DNA from: Gammaproteobacteria bacterium | GTDB taxonomy: Bacteria; Pseudomonadota; Gammaproteobacteria; 21-64-14 | Length of the DNA: 64,000 nt | Reading direction: 5' to 3' | NCBI GenBank assembly: GCA_027013145.1 | Contig: JALUXX010000005.1 | Span: 1-64,000, forward strand | Shown here: positions 32,646 through 42,143 of the stretch, piece by piece | How the letters are laid out: each line of letters starts with the position of its first letter | How positions within the stretch are numbered: the stretch's first letter is position 1 | Made by a program: the position numbers and the translations under genes | The notes under the pieces: model-generated | Told to the model about the DNA's origin: nothing | Databases searched by the model: none | The model's input: only the letters and a program-made list of their open reading frames with translations

Positions 32646-33728
32646 TCATCGGATCTTCAGCGTCGCCAGGCCGATCAACACCAGGATCACGGTGACGATC
32701 CAGAAGCGGACGATGACCCGGGGCTCCGGCCAGCCCTTCAGCTCGAAATGGTGGTGCAGCGGGGCCATGCGGAAGATGCGCCGGCCGGTGAGCTTGAAGG
32801 AGGCCACCTGCAGGATGACCGAGACGGTCTCCATCACGAACACACCGCCCATGATCAACAGCACCAGCTCCTCGCGCACGATCACGGCGATCAGACCCAG
32901 GGCCGCGCCCAGCGCCAGGGCGCCGATGTCGCCCATGAAAACCTGCGCCGGATAGGCGTTGAACCAGAGAAAACCCAGTCCCGCGCCCATCAGCGCACCG
33001 CAGACGACGATCAGCTCGCCGACCCCGGCGATGTAGGGGATCCCGAGATAACCGGAGAATTTCACGTGCCCGGTGACATAGGCGAAGATCCCGAGCGCGC
33101 CCGCCACCATCACCGCAGGCAGGATCGCCAGCCCGTCGAGGCCGTCCGTCAGATTGACCGCATTGCTCGAGCCGACGATGACCAGATACACCACCGGGAT
33201 GTACAGCAGGCCGAGCGGCACGTAGACGTGCTTGAAGAACGGGACCACCAGTTCCGTCTCCGCCGGCGTGGCGGCGGTGAAGTACAGAAACGCGGCGGTG
33301 CCCAGCCCGACCACCGACTGCCAGAAGAATTTGCTCCGCGCCGGCAGCCCGCGCGCATCGCGCAGGACGAGTTTGCGATAGTCGTCGACCCAGCCGATGA
33401 GCCCGAACAGCAGCGTCACGGCCAGCACCAGCCAGACGTAGCGGTTGCGCAGATCGGCCCACAGCAGCGTCGTGACCGCGATCGAGACGAGGATCAGGGA
33501 GCCGCCCATGGTCGGCGTACCCGCCTTGACCAGATGCGTCGGCGGGCCGTCGTTGCGCACCGTCTGGCCGATCTGGTGGCGGCTCAGGCGCCGGATGAGG
33601 TAGGGGCCGATCACGAAGGAGATCGTCAGCGCGGTCAGCACGCCGAGGATGGCGCGCAGCGTAAGGTAACGGAATACGTTGAACCCGCTGTAGAATCCCG
33701 TGAGGTATTCGGCCAAGGCATAGAGCAT
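32646..33728 (-). CDS. mraY: MraY, phospho-MurNAc-pentapeptide translocase
   Basis: 360 aa, ten membrane segments. Motifs include [24 protein letters not shown] (aspartate-rich catalytic motif) and [16 protein letters not shown] (HHH motif). It transfers phospho-MurNAc-pentapeptide to undecaprenyl phosphate to give lipid I. Standard position between murF and murD. Confidence 0.98.
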   Translation of the reverse strand: MLYALAEYLTGFYSGFNVFRYLTLRAILGVLTALTISFVIGPYLIRRLSRHQIGQTVRNDGPPTHLVKAGTPTMGGSLILVSIAVTTLLWADLRNRYVWLVLAVTLLFGLIGWVDDYRKLVLRDARGLPARSKFFWQSVVGLGTAAFLYFTAATPAETELVVPFFKHVYVPLGLLYIPVVYLVIVGSSNAVNLTDGLDGLAILPAVMVAGALGIFAYVTGHVKFSGYLGIPYIAGVGELIVVCGALMGAGLGFLWFNAYPAQVFMGDIGALALGAALGLIAVIVREELVLLIMGGVFVMETVSVILQVASFKLTGRRIFRMAPLHHHFELKGWPEPRVIVRFWIVTVILVLIGLATLKIR

Positions 33729-33796
33729 CGTTCATCCCCGTCGGGCGGTGCGTCGGGGCACCCGTCCGCCTTCCCCCCCGTGACGTCCGCGGCGCC

Positions 33797-35146
33797 TCAC
33801 GTCGCGGCCTCCGCGGCGAGGGCCTCGACCACCCGTTCCATGGCCATGAACCGCGATCCCTTCACCAATACCGTCACACCCGGGCGCAGGGCCTCGCCCA
33901 GTGCCGCGGCGAGCGCGTCCGCGTCGGCGAATACCTGGGCGCCGGCGCCGAAGGCGCGCGCCGCGCCGCGGCTGAGTTCGCCCACCGCGTAGAGGCGCTC
34001 GACACCCGCGGCGCGCGCACGCCGCCCGACCTCGGCGTGCAGCGCCGCCGCCCCGGGACCGAGTTCACCCATGTCGCCCAGGGCCAGCCAGTGGACGCCC
34101 GGGAGCGCCTGCAGCGTATCGAGCGCCGCGGCGAGCGATCCCGGATTGGCGTTGTAGGTATCGTCGAGGATGCGCGCACCGCCGCGCCCCGCCCGCACCT
34201 GCAGCCGCCGTGGGGCGCCGCGCACCCCGGCCAGCGCGCACCGCACCGCCGCCGGCCGGGCGCCGGCGGCGAGCGCCGCGGCCGCCGCGGCCGCCGCGTT
34301 CAGCACGTTGTGGCGGCCCGGTAGGGGAAGGGTCACCGGCACGGAGCCCTGCGGTGTGACCAGCGTGAACGCGCTCGAGGCGTCGGGCTGCACCGTCACC
34401 GCCTCGGCGCGCACGTCCGCGTCCGGCCCGAGACCGAAGCTCAGGATGCGGCGCCCGCGGCCCGCCAGCCGCCGCCACAGGTCCGCATAGGGATCGTCGG
34501 CGTTGATCACCGCCGTGCCGCCGGCGACAAGCCCCTCGAAGATCTCGCCCTTGGCGTGGGCCACGCCCTCGACGGAGCCGAACCCCTCGAGATGGGCCGG
34601 GCCGGCGTTGGTGATCAAGGCCGCCGTGGGCATCGCCATGCGGCTGAGCCGCGAGATCTCCCCCGGGTGGTTGGCCCCCATCTCGACGACCGCCGCGGCG
34701 TGGTCCGCATCGATGCGCAGCAGGGTCAGGGGCACGCCCAGTTCGTTGTTCAGGTTGCCCTGCGTGACCAGGACCGAGCCGGTCTCGCGCAGGATCGCGC
34801 CGATCATCTCCTTGACGGTCGTCTTGCCGTTGCTGCCGGTGACGGCGACGACGGGGATGTGCAGCCGGGAGCGGTAGTCGGCGGCGAGCGCGGCGAGCGC
34901 GGCGCGCGGATCCTCGACCACCAGTTGCGGCAACGCGACGTCGAGCGTGCGCGCAACCATCGCGCCGGTCGCTCCGCGGCCGGCGGCCGCAGCGACATAG
35001 TCGTGCCCGTCGAAGCGCGGTCCGCGCAACGCCACGAACAGGGCGCCGCTCTCGAGGGTACGGCTGTCGATGGAGACGCTTCGAAACACGGCGTCGGCGC
35101 CGACATGTCGCGCCGCGAGCACAGCGGCGGCCTCGGTCAAGCGCAT
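33797..35146 (-). CDS. murF: MurF, UDP-MurNAc-tripeptide--D-Ala-D-Ala ligase
   Basis: 449 aa starting MRLTEAAAVLAARHVG. The ATP loop is VTGSNGKTTVKEMI; later motifs are GNLNNELGVPLTLL, EMGANHPGEI and LDDTYNANPGS. It adds the D-Ala-D-Ala made by DdlB. A GTG at 35155, overlapping the murE stop (GTGA), would add three residues and is a realistic alternative start. The track ORF extends far upstream and is not supported. Confidence 0.96.
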   Translation of the reverse strand: MRLTEAAAVLAARHVGADAVFRSVSIDSRTLESGALFVALRGPRFDGHDYVAAAAGRGATGAMVARTLDVALPQLVVEDPRAALAALAADYRSRLHIPVVAVTGSNGKTTVKEMIGAILRETGSVLVTQGNLNNELGVPLTLLRIDADHAAAVVEMGANHPGEISRLSRMAMPTAALITNAGPAHLEGFGSVEGVAHAKGEIFEGLVAGGTAVINADDPYADLWRRLAGRGRRILSFGLGPDADVRAEAVTVQPDASSAFTLVTPQGSVPVTLPLPGRHNVLNAAAAAAAALAAGARPAAVRCALAGVRGAPRRLQVRAGRGGARILDDTYNANPGSLAAALDTLQALPGVHWLALGDMGELGPGAAALHAEVGRRARAAGVERLYAVGELSRGAARAFGAGAQVFADADALAAALGEALRPGVTVLVKGSRFMAMERVVEALAAEAAT

Positions 35147-35151
35147 CGCGT

Positions 35152-36705
35152 TCACGACCGGCGCTCCGCCAGGCGGCGTGCAACCTGGTCGCGATCGCTG
35201 AACGGCAGCGCACGGCCCGCCGCCACCTGCACCTCCTCGTGACCCTTCCCCGCCACCAACACAACGTCGCCCGGGGCGGCGAAACCCACGGCCAGGGCGA
35301 TGGCGTCGGCGCGGTCGCGGCGCACATAGGCGCGATCGGGGTCGCGCATCCCCTGCTGGATGTGGATGACGATGTCGGTGGCCGACTCCCCGCGCGGGTT
35401 GTCGTCGGTCAGCACCACGCGGTCGGCGAGACGTTCGGCGACCGCGCCCATCAGCGGGCGCTTGCCCGGATCGCGCTCGCCGCCGCAGCCGAATACGCAC
35501 CACAACTCGCCGGTACAGTGCGCGCGCAGCGCGCGCAAGGCCTGTTCGAGCGCGTCCGGCGTATGCGCGTAGTCGACCACGACGAGCGGCGCATCGCCGC
35601 CGCCGAAGGCCTCCATGCGACCCGGCACCGGGCGCACCGCCGCCAGCCGCGCCACGGCCCGTTCCAGCGGGAGATCCAGCGACAGCAGTACCGCGAGCGC
35701 GGCGAGAAGGTTTTCGACGTTGAACCGGCCCAGCAGGGGCGTTTCGATCCTTCCGGCCCCCCACGGCGTCGCGACATCGAACGCACACCCCGCGGGCCCG
35801 GTGCGCAGGCCGGTCCCCACCACGCACGCCGGCCCCGAAACGCCGGTATCGGCGTCCGCGGCCTCATCGAGCCGGAACCCGAGGACTTCGACCTGCGGCG
35901 ACAACACGCCGGCCAAACGGCGCCCGAACGGATCGGCGAGATTGACGACCGCCCGCCGCAGTCCGGGGGTCCGGAACAGCAGCTCCTTGGCCTGACCGTA
36001 GGCGCGCATGTCCCCGTGGTAATCGAGATGATCGCGCGTGAGATTGGTGAACACGGCGGTGTGGAACTCCACGCCCTCGACGCGCCCCTGGTGCAGGCCG
36101 TGCGAGGAGACCTCCATCGCCACCGCGCGCGCACCCGCCGCGCGCAACCCGGCGAGCAGGCGCTGGACGCTCACCGCGTCGGGCGTCGTGTGCGCCAGCG
36201 GCGCCAGGTCCGCGCCCAATCCGGCTCCGAGCGTGCCGATCACCCCGCAGGGCCGTCCCGCCCCGTCCAGCGCCTGGGCGAGAAAGTGACTGCAGGAGGT
36301 CTTGCCGTTGGTGCCGGTGATCCCGATCACGTCGAGTTCCCGCGACGGCCGGTCGTAGAAGCGCGCGGCGATCGGGCCGGCGTGACGCGACAGCCCGGTC
36401 ACCGGGATCAGCGGCACGCGCCCCGCACCGGCGCGCGCGTACCGCTCGCACAGGGCGCGTGCCTCGCGCGCGTCGCGCACCTCGTAGGCGACCGCCGCCG
36501 CACCCGCCTCCAGCGCCTGCGGCAGGTGCGCGAGCCCGTGCGTGCGCCGCCCCGCGCAGGCGAGGAAGAGATCGCCGGGGTGCAGCGCGCGGCTGTCCAG
36601 GGACAGTCCGCGGATCTCGCGGTCATCGGGTTCGGCGATCGCGGCAAACCCCGCGAGCAGATCGCGAAGGCTGCGCCCGTGCGCGTGCGGGACCGCGGGC
36701 ATCAT
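35152..36705 (-). CDS. murE: MurE, UDP-MurNAc-dipeptide--meso-DAP ligase
   Basis: 517 aa. The ATP loop is GITGTNGKTSCSHFLAQ, the substrate site HTTPDA and the amino-acid selectivity motif DNPR in VLTDDNPRGESA. DNPR indicates meso-diaminopimelate rather than lysine. The start is one of two adjacent ATGs (36705/36702) behind a GGAGG, overlapping the ftsI TGA. Confidence 0.96.
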   Translation of the reverse strand: MMPAVPHAHGRSLRDLLAGFAAIAEPDDREIRGLSLDSRALHPGDLFLACAGRRTHGLAHLPQALEAGAAAVAYEVRDAREARALCERYARAGAGRVPLIPVTGLSRHAGPIAARFYDRPSRELDVIGITGTNGKTSCSHFLAQALDGAGRPCGVIGTLGAGLGADLAPLAHTTPDAVSVQRLLAGLRAAGARAVAMEVSSHGLHQGRVEGVEFHTAVFTNLTRDHLDYHGDMRAYGQAKELLFRTPGLRRAVVNLADPFGRRLAGVLSPQVEVLGFRLDEAADADTGVSGPACVVGTGLRTGPAGCAFDVATPWGAGRIETPLLGRFNVENLLAALAVLLSLDLPLERAVARLAAVRPVPGRMEAFGGGDAPLVVVDYAHTPDALEQALRALRAHCTGELWCVFGCGGERDPGKRPLMGAVAERLADRVVLTDDNPRGESATDIVIHIQQGMRDPDRAYVRRDRADAIALAVGFAAPGDVVLVAGKGHEEVQVAAGRALPFSDRDQVARRLAERRS

Positions 36706-38414
36706 GCGCGCCTCCCTCCCCACACCAGCTGGCGCGGCGGAATCGCGTCCGGAGGTACATCGAGGAAGCGCAGCGCCCCGGCCATGACCTTCGCGAATAC
36801 CGGCGCCGCCACCTGCCCGCCGTAGTACTCGCCGCGCGGATCCTCGACGACGACGACCATCGCCAGCCGCGGGTCCGTGGCCGGCGCGAATCCCGCGAAC
36901 ACGGCGTTGTAGCGGTTCGGTGCATAACCGCCCGGCACCGCCCGATGCACCGTACCGGTCTTGCCCGCCACCCGGTAGCCCGGCACTGCGGCGCGCTCGG
37001 CAGTGCCATCGGGGCTGACGACGCGTTCCATCATCGCCGTCAACTCATGCGCAACGCGCGCCGGCAGCACGCGCCGGCCCTTGGGCGGCGCGGAGAGCTT
37101 GACGAAACTCGGCGCATGCAGCACGCCGCCGTCGGCGATCGCGGCGTAGGCGCGGGCGAGCTGCAACGCGGTCACCGACACGCCGTAGCCGAAGGCGAGG
37201 TGTGCCTGATCGATGCGGTTCCAGCCGGTAAAGAGCGGCAACCAACCGGGCGAGGCACCGGGGAAGCCGCTGCCGGTGTCGCTGCCGAAGCCGAAACTGC
37301 GGTACACCTTCCACAGCGCCTTCGGCGACAGCGAGAGGGCGATCTTGCTCGCCCCGACATTGCTCGATTTCTCGATGACCGTACTCACGTCGATGCGCCC
37401 GAAATCGCTCACGTCCTGGATCGTCTCGCCGCCGACCACCCACCAGCCGGGGCCGGTGTCGATCATCGTGTCGGGGGTGTACCGGCCCGAGAGCAGCGCC
37501 GCAGCGATGGTGAACGGCTTCATCGCGGAACCCGGTTCGAAGACGTCGGTCACCGCGCGGTTGCGATAGCGCCGCGGCTGCAACTGGGTCCGGTTGTTGG
37601 GGTTGTAGGAGGGCTGGTTCACCATCGCCAGCACCTCGCCGGTGCGGACGTCGAGCATCACGAGGGAGCCGGCGCGCGCGTGGTGGCGCTGCACGGCCAT
37701 CTTGAGTTCGCGGTAGGCGAGGTACTGGATCCGTCGGTCGATACTGAGGGTCAGATTCCTGCCGGGGCGGGGGGCGCGCAACAACTCGATGTCCTGGACG
37801 ACGCGGCCCAGGCGGTCTTCGAGCACCCGCTCGCTCCCGGGGACCCCGTGCAGCCACTTATTGTACGCCAGTTCCAGGCCTTCCTGCCCCACGTTGTCGA
37901 TATCGGTGAAACCGATCACCTGGGCGGTCACCGGCCCGGTCGGGTAGTAGCTCTTGTACTCGCGGCGCAGAAACACCCCCGGAAGGTCCAGTGCCGCGGC
38001 GCGGCGCCCCTCGGCCGGCGGAATCTGCCGGTCGATGTACATGAACTGGCGCCCGGCGTTGGCCTTCACCCGGGCGCGGAGCGCCGCCGCGTCGAGTCCG
38101 AGGACCTGCCCCAGGCGCCGTATCCCGGCGGGGTCGGCGGCGAGATCTTCGGGGTCGGCGCACACCGAATCCATCGGGGTGCTGATCGCCAACGGCTCGC
38201 CGTTGCGGTCCAGGATCATCCCCCGGTGGGCCGGTATGGGGATCACCCGTACCGAGCGCAGGTTGCCCTGGCGCTGGAGAAAACCGCGGTCGACCACCTG
38301 CAGATAGATCGCGCGGACCACCAGGAGGACGGCCGCGAGCACGCACAGACCGAGCACCGCGGCGCCGCGGGCCGGGGGGGCGGTGATGCGCAGACTGTCG
38401 CCGTGCGCCGACAT
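36702..38414 (-). CDS. ftsI: FtsI (PBP3), septal transpeptidase
   Basis: 570 aa class B penicillin-binding protein. The start is MSAHGDSLRITAPP, with a membrane anchor at about 15-37. RGMILDRNGEPLAIS opens the pedestal domain. The active-site serine is in EPGSAMKPF (SxxK), with SSN (KSSNVGAS) and KTGT (VAGKTGTVHRA). It overlaps ftsL in ATGA, and the track's 41-residue N-terminal extension is rejected. Confidence 0.97.
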   Translation of the reverse strand: MSAHGDSLRITAPPARGAAVLGLCVLAAVLLVVRAIYLQVVDRGFLQRQGNLRSVRVIPIPAHRGMILDRNGEPLAISTPMDSVCADPEDLAADPAGIRRLGQVLGLDAAALRARVKANAGRQFMYIDRQIPPAEGRRAAALDLPGVFLRREYKSYYPTGPVTAQVIGFTDIDNVGQEGLELAYNKWLHGVPGSERVLEDRLGRVVQDIELLRAPRPGRNLTLSIDRRIQYLAYRELKMAVQRHHARAGSLVMLDVRTGEVLAMVNQPSYNPNNRTQLQPRRYRNRAVTDVFEPGSAMKPFTIAAALLSGRYTPDTMIDTGPGWWVVGGETIQDVSDFGRIDVSTVIEKSSNVGASKIALSLSPKALWKVYRSFGFGSDTGSGFPGASPGWLPLFTGWNRIDQAHLAFGYGVSVTALQLARAYAAIADGGVLHAPSFVKLSAPPKGRRVLPARVAHELTAMMERVVSPDGTAERAAVPGYRVAGKTGTVHRAVPGGYAPNRYNAVFAGFAPATDPRLAMVVVVEDPRGEYYGGQVAAPVFAKVMAGALRFLDVPPDAIPPRQLVWGGRRA

Positions 38415-38680
38415 CAGGGCCTCACGAAGACCACGTCGCCGGGCTTGGGCATATGCATCCCGAGTCGGGTGCGTGCCAGGCGTTCGATCCGGCTGTGGGT
38501 GCCGAGGGTCCCCTCCTCCAACTCCAGGCGGCCCCACTCCACGTTCAGGGCGTCGCGCTCGGCGCGCAGGTGCTGCAACCGGCCGAACAACGCGCGGCTG
38601 TCGTAGGTCGCGTAGACCACGCCCAGCGCCGAGATGATCACCAGGGCGAGCAACACCAGGGCGGCGCGCGCGCCCTTCAC
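38414..38680 (-). CDS. ftsL: FtsL, divisome scaffold protein
   Basis: 88 aa bitopic protein with GTG start. A membrane segment (LVLLALVIISALGVVYA, about 8-24) is followed by a leucine-zipper-like coiled coil (LFGRLQHLRAERDALNVEWGRLELEE) and LARTRLGMHMPKPGDVVFV, typical of gammaproteobacterial FtsL. It pairs with FtsB and recruits FtsWI. The start overlaps the rsmH stop (GTGA). Confidence 0.92.
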   Translation of the reverse strand: MKGARAALVLLALVIISALGVVYATYDSRALFGRLQHLRAERDALNVEWGRLELEEGTLGTHSRIERLARTRLGMHMPKPGDVVFVRP

Positions 38681-39615
38681 GACAGCCGCTCCGCCGTGCG
38701 CAGCACCGCGCTGCGCGCGCGGGGATTCTCCGCGACCTCGCCGGGCGCCGGGCGCCGCGCCCGCCCCACGACCCGCAGCGTCGGGGTGAGCCGGTCGGCG
38801 GGGACGGGGAGGTCCGGGGGGAACCGGTCGCCGCGCGCCTGGTCGCGGAAGAAACGCTTCACGATCCGGTCCTCGAGGGAGTGGAAGCTGATCACCGCCA
38901 GCCGCCCCTGCGGCGCCAGCACCGTGACCGCCTGCGGGAGACACGACTCGAGTTCCTCCAGCTCCCGGTTCACCTGGATACGGATCGCCTGAAAGGTCCG
39001 TGTGGCGGGATGCTTGCCGGGTTCGCGCGCGGGCACCACCGCGGCGACCACCCGCGCCAGGTCCGCCGTGCTCCGGATCGGCGCGTGGGCACGCGTACGC
39101 ACGATGGCGCGCGCCACCGCGCGCGCATGGCGCTCTTCACCGTAGCGGTGGATCACCCGAGCCAGGTCCCGTTCGGATACGCCCGCCAGCCAGTCGGCGG
39201 CACTCTCCCCGGCGGTGGGGTCCATGCGCATGTCGAGCGGGCCGTCGCGCAGGAAGCTGAACCCGCGCTGCGGATCGTCGAGCTGCGGCGAGGAGACCCC
39301 CAGATCCAGGAGGATGCCCTGCACACCGCCGGAGAATCCGTGCCTCTCCACCAGCTCCTCCAGCCGCGAAAATCGCCCGTGAACCACGCACACCCGCGGG
39401 TCGTCGCGCCAGCGCCCACGGGCGGCCGCCACCGCCTGCGGATCCCGATCGAGGGCGAGCAGCCGGCCGTCGGGCCCGATCCGCTCCAGCAGCGCCCCCG
39501 CGTGGCCGCCGCGACCGCAGGTGGCGTCGATGTAGCGCCCGCCGGCCCGCGGCTGCAGCGCCTCGACCACCTCCTGCACCATTACCGGCCGATGGGTACG
39601 GGTCTCCTCCTCCAT
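38677..39615 (-). CDS. rsmH: RsmH (MraW), 16S rRNA C1402 N4-methyltransferase
   Basis: 312 aa. The SAM site is YIDATCGRGGHAGALLERIG; further motifs are LLDLGVSSPQLDDPQRGFSF and AVISFHSLEDRIVKRFF. It methylates cytosine 1402 in the P site together with RsmI, which is also encoded in this window (41-42 kb). It follows mraZ by 6 bases. Confidence 0.97.
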   Translation of the reverse strand: MEEETRTHRPVMVQEVVEALQPRAGGRYIDATCGRGGHAGALLERIGPDGRLLALDRDPQAVAAARGRWRDDPRVCVVHGRFSRLEELVERHGFSGGVQGILLDLGVSSPQLDDPQRGFSFLRDGPLDMRMDPTAGESAADWLAGVSERDLARVIHRYGEERHARAVARAIVRTRAHAPIRSTADLARVVAAVVPAREPGKHPATRTFQAIRIQVNRELEELESCLPQAVTVLAPQGRLAVISFHSLEDRIVKRFFRDQARGDRFPPDLPVPADRLTPTLRVVGRARRPAPGEVAENPRARSAVLRTAERLS

Positions 39616-39621
39616 CGGCGC

Positions 39622-40077
39622 TCAGCCGCTGAGAATCTCTCCCACGTTCGGCGGCGGCTCCTCCTTGACCACGCCCAGGCTGCGGCGCAGCTTCTCGTCC
39701 CAGATCGCCTCGTCCCAGATCTCCAGGCGCGACCCGATGCCGATGACGCGCGCCGACTTCGTGATCGAGGCCAGGTTCCGCAGCAGCGCCGGCAACAGCA
39801 CCCGCCCGTGCCCGTCCAGCCGACAGTCGGTCGCATTGGCGACCATCACCGCGCGCAGGCTGCTCGCGTACTCCGACTCCGGCAGCCGCAGGATCCGTCG
39901 CGCCACTTCCTCCCACTCGGGGAGCGGATAGAGCAGGAGCGAGGCCTCCCGGCTGAGGGTCACCACCGCCTCACCGTCGCAGTGATCGACCAGCTTCTGG
40001 CGGTGCACGGCGGGAACGGCCAAACGCCCCTTGGCGTCCAACGTCACGACGTTGACCCCGCGAAAGGAGATGGCCAC
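39622..40077 (-). CDS. mraZ: MraZ, transcriptional regulator of the mra/dcw cluster
   Basis: 151 aa, two SpoVT-AbrB-like repeats (VVTLDAKGRLAVPAVHR and ATDCRLDGHGRVLLPALL). It uses a GTG start (MAISFRGVNVV). MraZ represses its own promoter by binding tandem GTGGG-type repeats; four such repeats lie just upstream (40108-40143). First gene of a cluster of about 16 genes that reaches ftsZ. Confidence 0.95.
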   Translation of the reverse strand: MAISFRGVNVVTLDAKGRLAVPAVHRQKLVDHCDGEAVVTLSREASLLLYPLPEWEEVARRILRLPESEYASSLRAVMVANATDCRLDGHGRVLLPALLRNLASITKSARVIGIGSRLEIWDEAIWDEKLRRSLGVVKEEPPPNVGEILSG

Positions 40078-40107
40078 TCCCGACAGCCCCCATGGTGGTT
40101 CTAGATT

Positions 40108-40143
40108 TCCACCGTGCGCCCACTATATCCCACGGCATCCCAC
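40108..40143 (-). promoter_or_regulatory. mra promoter with four MraZ boxes
   Basis: Read on the minus strand: GTGGG at 40143-40139, 40133-40129 and 40123-40119, and GTGGA at 40112-40108. The spacings are 10, 10 and 11 bases, one helical turn. Known MraZ operators are direct TGGG-type repeats with this periodicity. A -10-like TATAGT (forward 40122-40127) overlaps the array, so binding would occlude RNA polymerase. No strong -35 is seen. Confidence 0.75.
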
Positions 40144-40472
40144 CGCGACGATACCGTCGCGCCGATCGGGCTGTCAAGGCCGGGGGCCGGTGCCTGCGCG
40201 AGGGCGAAGGTCGCGGCGCACACACGCGGGCGCCGGTGGGCCCCCCGGTGGTCCCCGCCACGGGCGCTCGCGGACGCATCCGCCGCCGGCCCCGGCGTCC
40301 CCGCCGCCTCGGGGTCGAGAAGAGAAGGATCGATTTGCGAAAGACGGTCGCCGGGAGGGGGCGGATGCGGGCTGCGGGCGCAACGCCCTCCCCTCATCCG
40401 CCCCTTCCGGGCATCTTCTCCGAGCGGGAGAGGGATTGGGGGGATGGCGGCGCGGCCGCGCTGAATGGAGGG
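40144..40472. other. Gene-free stretch between mra promoter and rnpB
   Basis: 329 bases without a supportable gene on either strand. At about 40386-40444 there is a CCCTCCCCTCATCCGCCCC ... GCGGGAGAGGG segment that resembles a dispersed repeat ('CCCTCACCC...GGGAGAGGG') found in many proteobacterial genomes. The remainder shows no recognisable structure. Confidence 0.4.
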
Positions 40473-40822
40473 GGGAGCCGGCCTGTAAGCCGGGTTCTGT
40501 CGGGGACAGCCATTCCTCTGGGATGCGCGTCGCCGCGCACCTCTAGCGACCTACCCGGGGGCGGTACGGGCCGCACCATGGCCCCCCTATTTGGTCTTGC
40601 TCCGGGTGGGGTTTGCCGTGCCGCCGGTGTTGCCACCGTGCGCGGTGCGCTCTTACCGCACCGTTTCACCCTTGCCGGCGCCCGCAGGCGCTTAGGCGGT
40701 CTGTTCTCTGTGGCACTGTCCGTGGGCTCGCGCCCCCCAGGCGTTACCTGGCACCCTGCCCTGTGGAGCCCGGACTTTCCTCCACGTCCGCGAGGGACGC
40801 AGCGACTGTCCGGCCGGCTCCC
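40473..40822 (-). ncRNA. rnpB: RNase P RNA, bacterial class A
   Basis: Minus-strand RNA of about 350 nt that processes the 5' ends of tRNA precursors with RnpA. Universally conserved segments are present: GAGGAAAGTCCGGGCTCC near the 5' end, AGAGCGCACCG and AGGAATGGCTGTCC in the middle to 3' part, and ACAGAACCCGGCTTAC near the 3' end. The terminal strands GAGCCGGC and GCCGGCTC pair as P1. Ends are estimated to within a few bases. The position between rsmI and mraZ matches P. aeruginosa as I recall it. Confidence 0.95.
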
Positions 40823-40828
40823 GGCATC

Positions 40829-40834
40829 AGTATA
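40829..40834 (-). promoter_or_regulatory. -10 box of rnpB
   Basis: TATACT on the minus strand (forward AGTATA), ending 7 bases before the predicted RNase P RNA 5' end. The -35 region is GC-rich and does not match TTGACA well. Confidence 0.55.
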
Positions 40835-40860
40835 CCATCGGACCCTGCGGCCGGCCGGAC

Positions 40861-41001
40861 TCACCGGGCGCCACGACGATAGGTGAGCCGGCCCAGGATC
40901 CGGTTGAGCGGGTGGTTACGGCTCAGGAACCGCAGTGCGGGCGGGCGGCGCACCCCCGGCCGCGCACGCAGACGCAAAAGTTCCGGGACGTCGGTCGGCA
41001 T
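40861..41001 (-). CDS. Small hypothetical protein, 46 aa, between rsmI and rnpB
   Basis: The minus-strand ORF from ATG 41001 to TGA 40861 encodes a basic peptide beginning MPTDVPELLRLRARPG and ending LTYRRGAR, too short for the track. Third codon positions are mostly G/C, as in neighbouring genes. It is 56 bases downstream of rsmI on the same strand and upstream of rnpB. I see no good Shine-Dalgarno sequence (AGGGA lies 13 bases away) and do not recognise a family, so it may be chance. Confidence 0.3.
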   Translation of the reverse strand: MPTDVPELLRLRARPGVRRPPALRFLSRNHPLNRILGRLTYRRGAR

Positions 41002-41057
41002 CGCGGCCGTACAGTCCCTGGCCGTGCGGAATCGGGAACCGCCCGCCGCTCCTTTTC

Positions 41058-41918
41058 CTACTCCGCCGGACGCCGAAGCTCAAGCGCGACTTCGTAGGTC
41101 CGGTTACGCGGCGCACCGGTGAGCGCCGCGGCCGCCGCGACGGCGCGTTTGAGCGGCAACTCGTCGAGCAGCACGGTCAGCACACGCCGCAGCTCCGCCT
41201 CGTCAGTGGCGCGCGCCGCCTCCGGCGCGCCCGCGACGAGGATCACCACTTCGCCCCGGCACTGCCCGGGATCGTCGGCGACCCACGCGTTGAGTTCGCC
41301 GAGGGTTGCGCGCCGGACGGTCTCGAAGCGCTTCGTCAGCTCGCGCGCCAGGGCGGCCGGGCGTGCGGCCCCGAACAGCTCCGCCAGGTCGGACAGGCTG
41401 GCGGCGAGGCGGTGCGGGGCCTCGTAGAACACGAGCGTCCGGCGCTCTTCGCGCAACGACTCGAGCAGCGTCCGGCGCGCCGCCGCACGCGCGGGGAGAA
41501 AGCCCTCGAACGCGAACCGTCCGGTGGGCAGACCGCAGGCCGATAAGGCGCACACGACGGCGCTCGCTCCGGGCACGGGGATCACGCGCACCCCGCGCGC
41601 GTGCGCCAGCGCGACGATGCGCTCGCCCGGGTCGCTGATCGCGGGGGTGCCGGCGTCGCAGACCAACGCCAGCGTACCGCCCCCGGCCAGCGGCGCGAGC
41701 AGTTCAGCGGCCGCACCCGCCTCGTTGTGCGCATGCAGGGCGACCAGCGGCGTATGGATATCGAAGTGCGCGAGCAGCTCGCGAGTGTGCCGGGTATCTT
41801 CCGCGGCGATGAGGTCCACACCCGCCAGCACCTCGCGGCCCCGCGGGCTGAAGTCCCCGAGGTTGCCGATCGGCGTGGCTACCACATAGAGCGCACCCGG
41901 GTCGATTGACACCTGCAT
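41058..41918 (-). CDS. rsmI: RsmI, 16S rRNA C1402 2'-O-methyltransferase
   Basis: 286 aa tetrapyrrole-methylase fold. The start is MQVSIDPGALYVVATPIGNLGD; further motifs are AAEDTRHTRELL, LVCDAGTPAISDPG and VIPVPGASAVVCAL. It methylates C1402 with RsmH. The track ORF continues far upstream through lpoA antisense and is wrong. The gene is divergent from lpoA across 225 bases. Confidence 0.96.
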   Translation of the reverse strand: MQVSIDPGALYVVATPIGNLGDFSPRGREVLAGVDLIAAEDTRHTRELLAHFDIHTPLVALHAHNEAGAAAELLAPLAGGGTLALVCDAGTPAISDPGERIVALAHARGVRVIPVPGASAVVCALSACGLPTGRFAFEGFLPARAAARRTLLESLREERRTLVFYEAPHRLAASLSDLAELFGAARPAALARELTKRFETVRRATLGELNAWVADDPGQCRGEVVILVAGAPEAARATDEAELRRVLTVLLDELPLKRAVAAAAALTGAPRNRTYEVALELRRPAE

Positions 41919-42143
41919 CACCGCCAAGCTACTGTGTTCCCGCGTTCGGTCGGCGCGCGCGGCCGCCGCGTCCCCGCCCCGGCCCGTTGCGAACCGCACC
42001 CATCCTGGCCCCGGAATCACCGGTATGCAACCAAGGCCCGTGTCCGCCCCCACTCCCCAGCGGCCTACGGCCGGCGCTGGCGCCGGCGCGAGCGGCCGTC
42101 GCGCGGATCGACGCGGGTCCCGGCCCGGGCGGATCCGGTAACC

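Noticed and set aside
30927-33992. 1021-aa plus-strand ORF
   Set aside because: Antisense to ftsW, murD and mraY with His/Arg-rich low-complexity translation.
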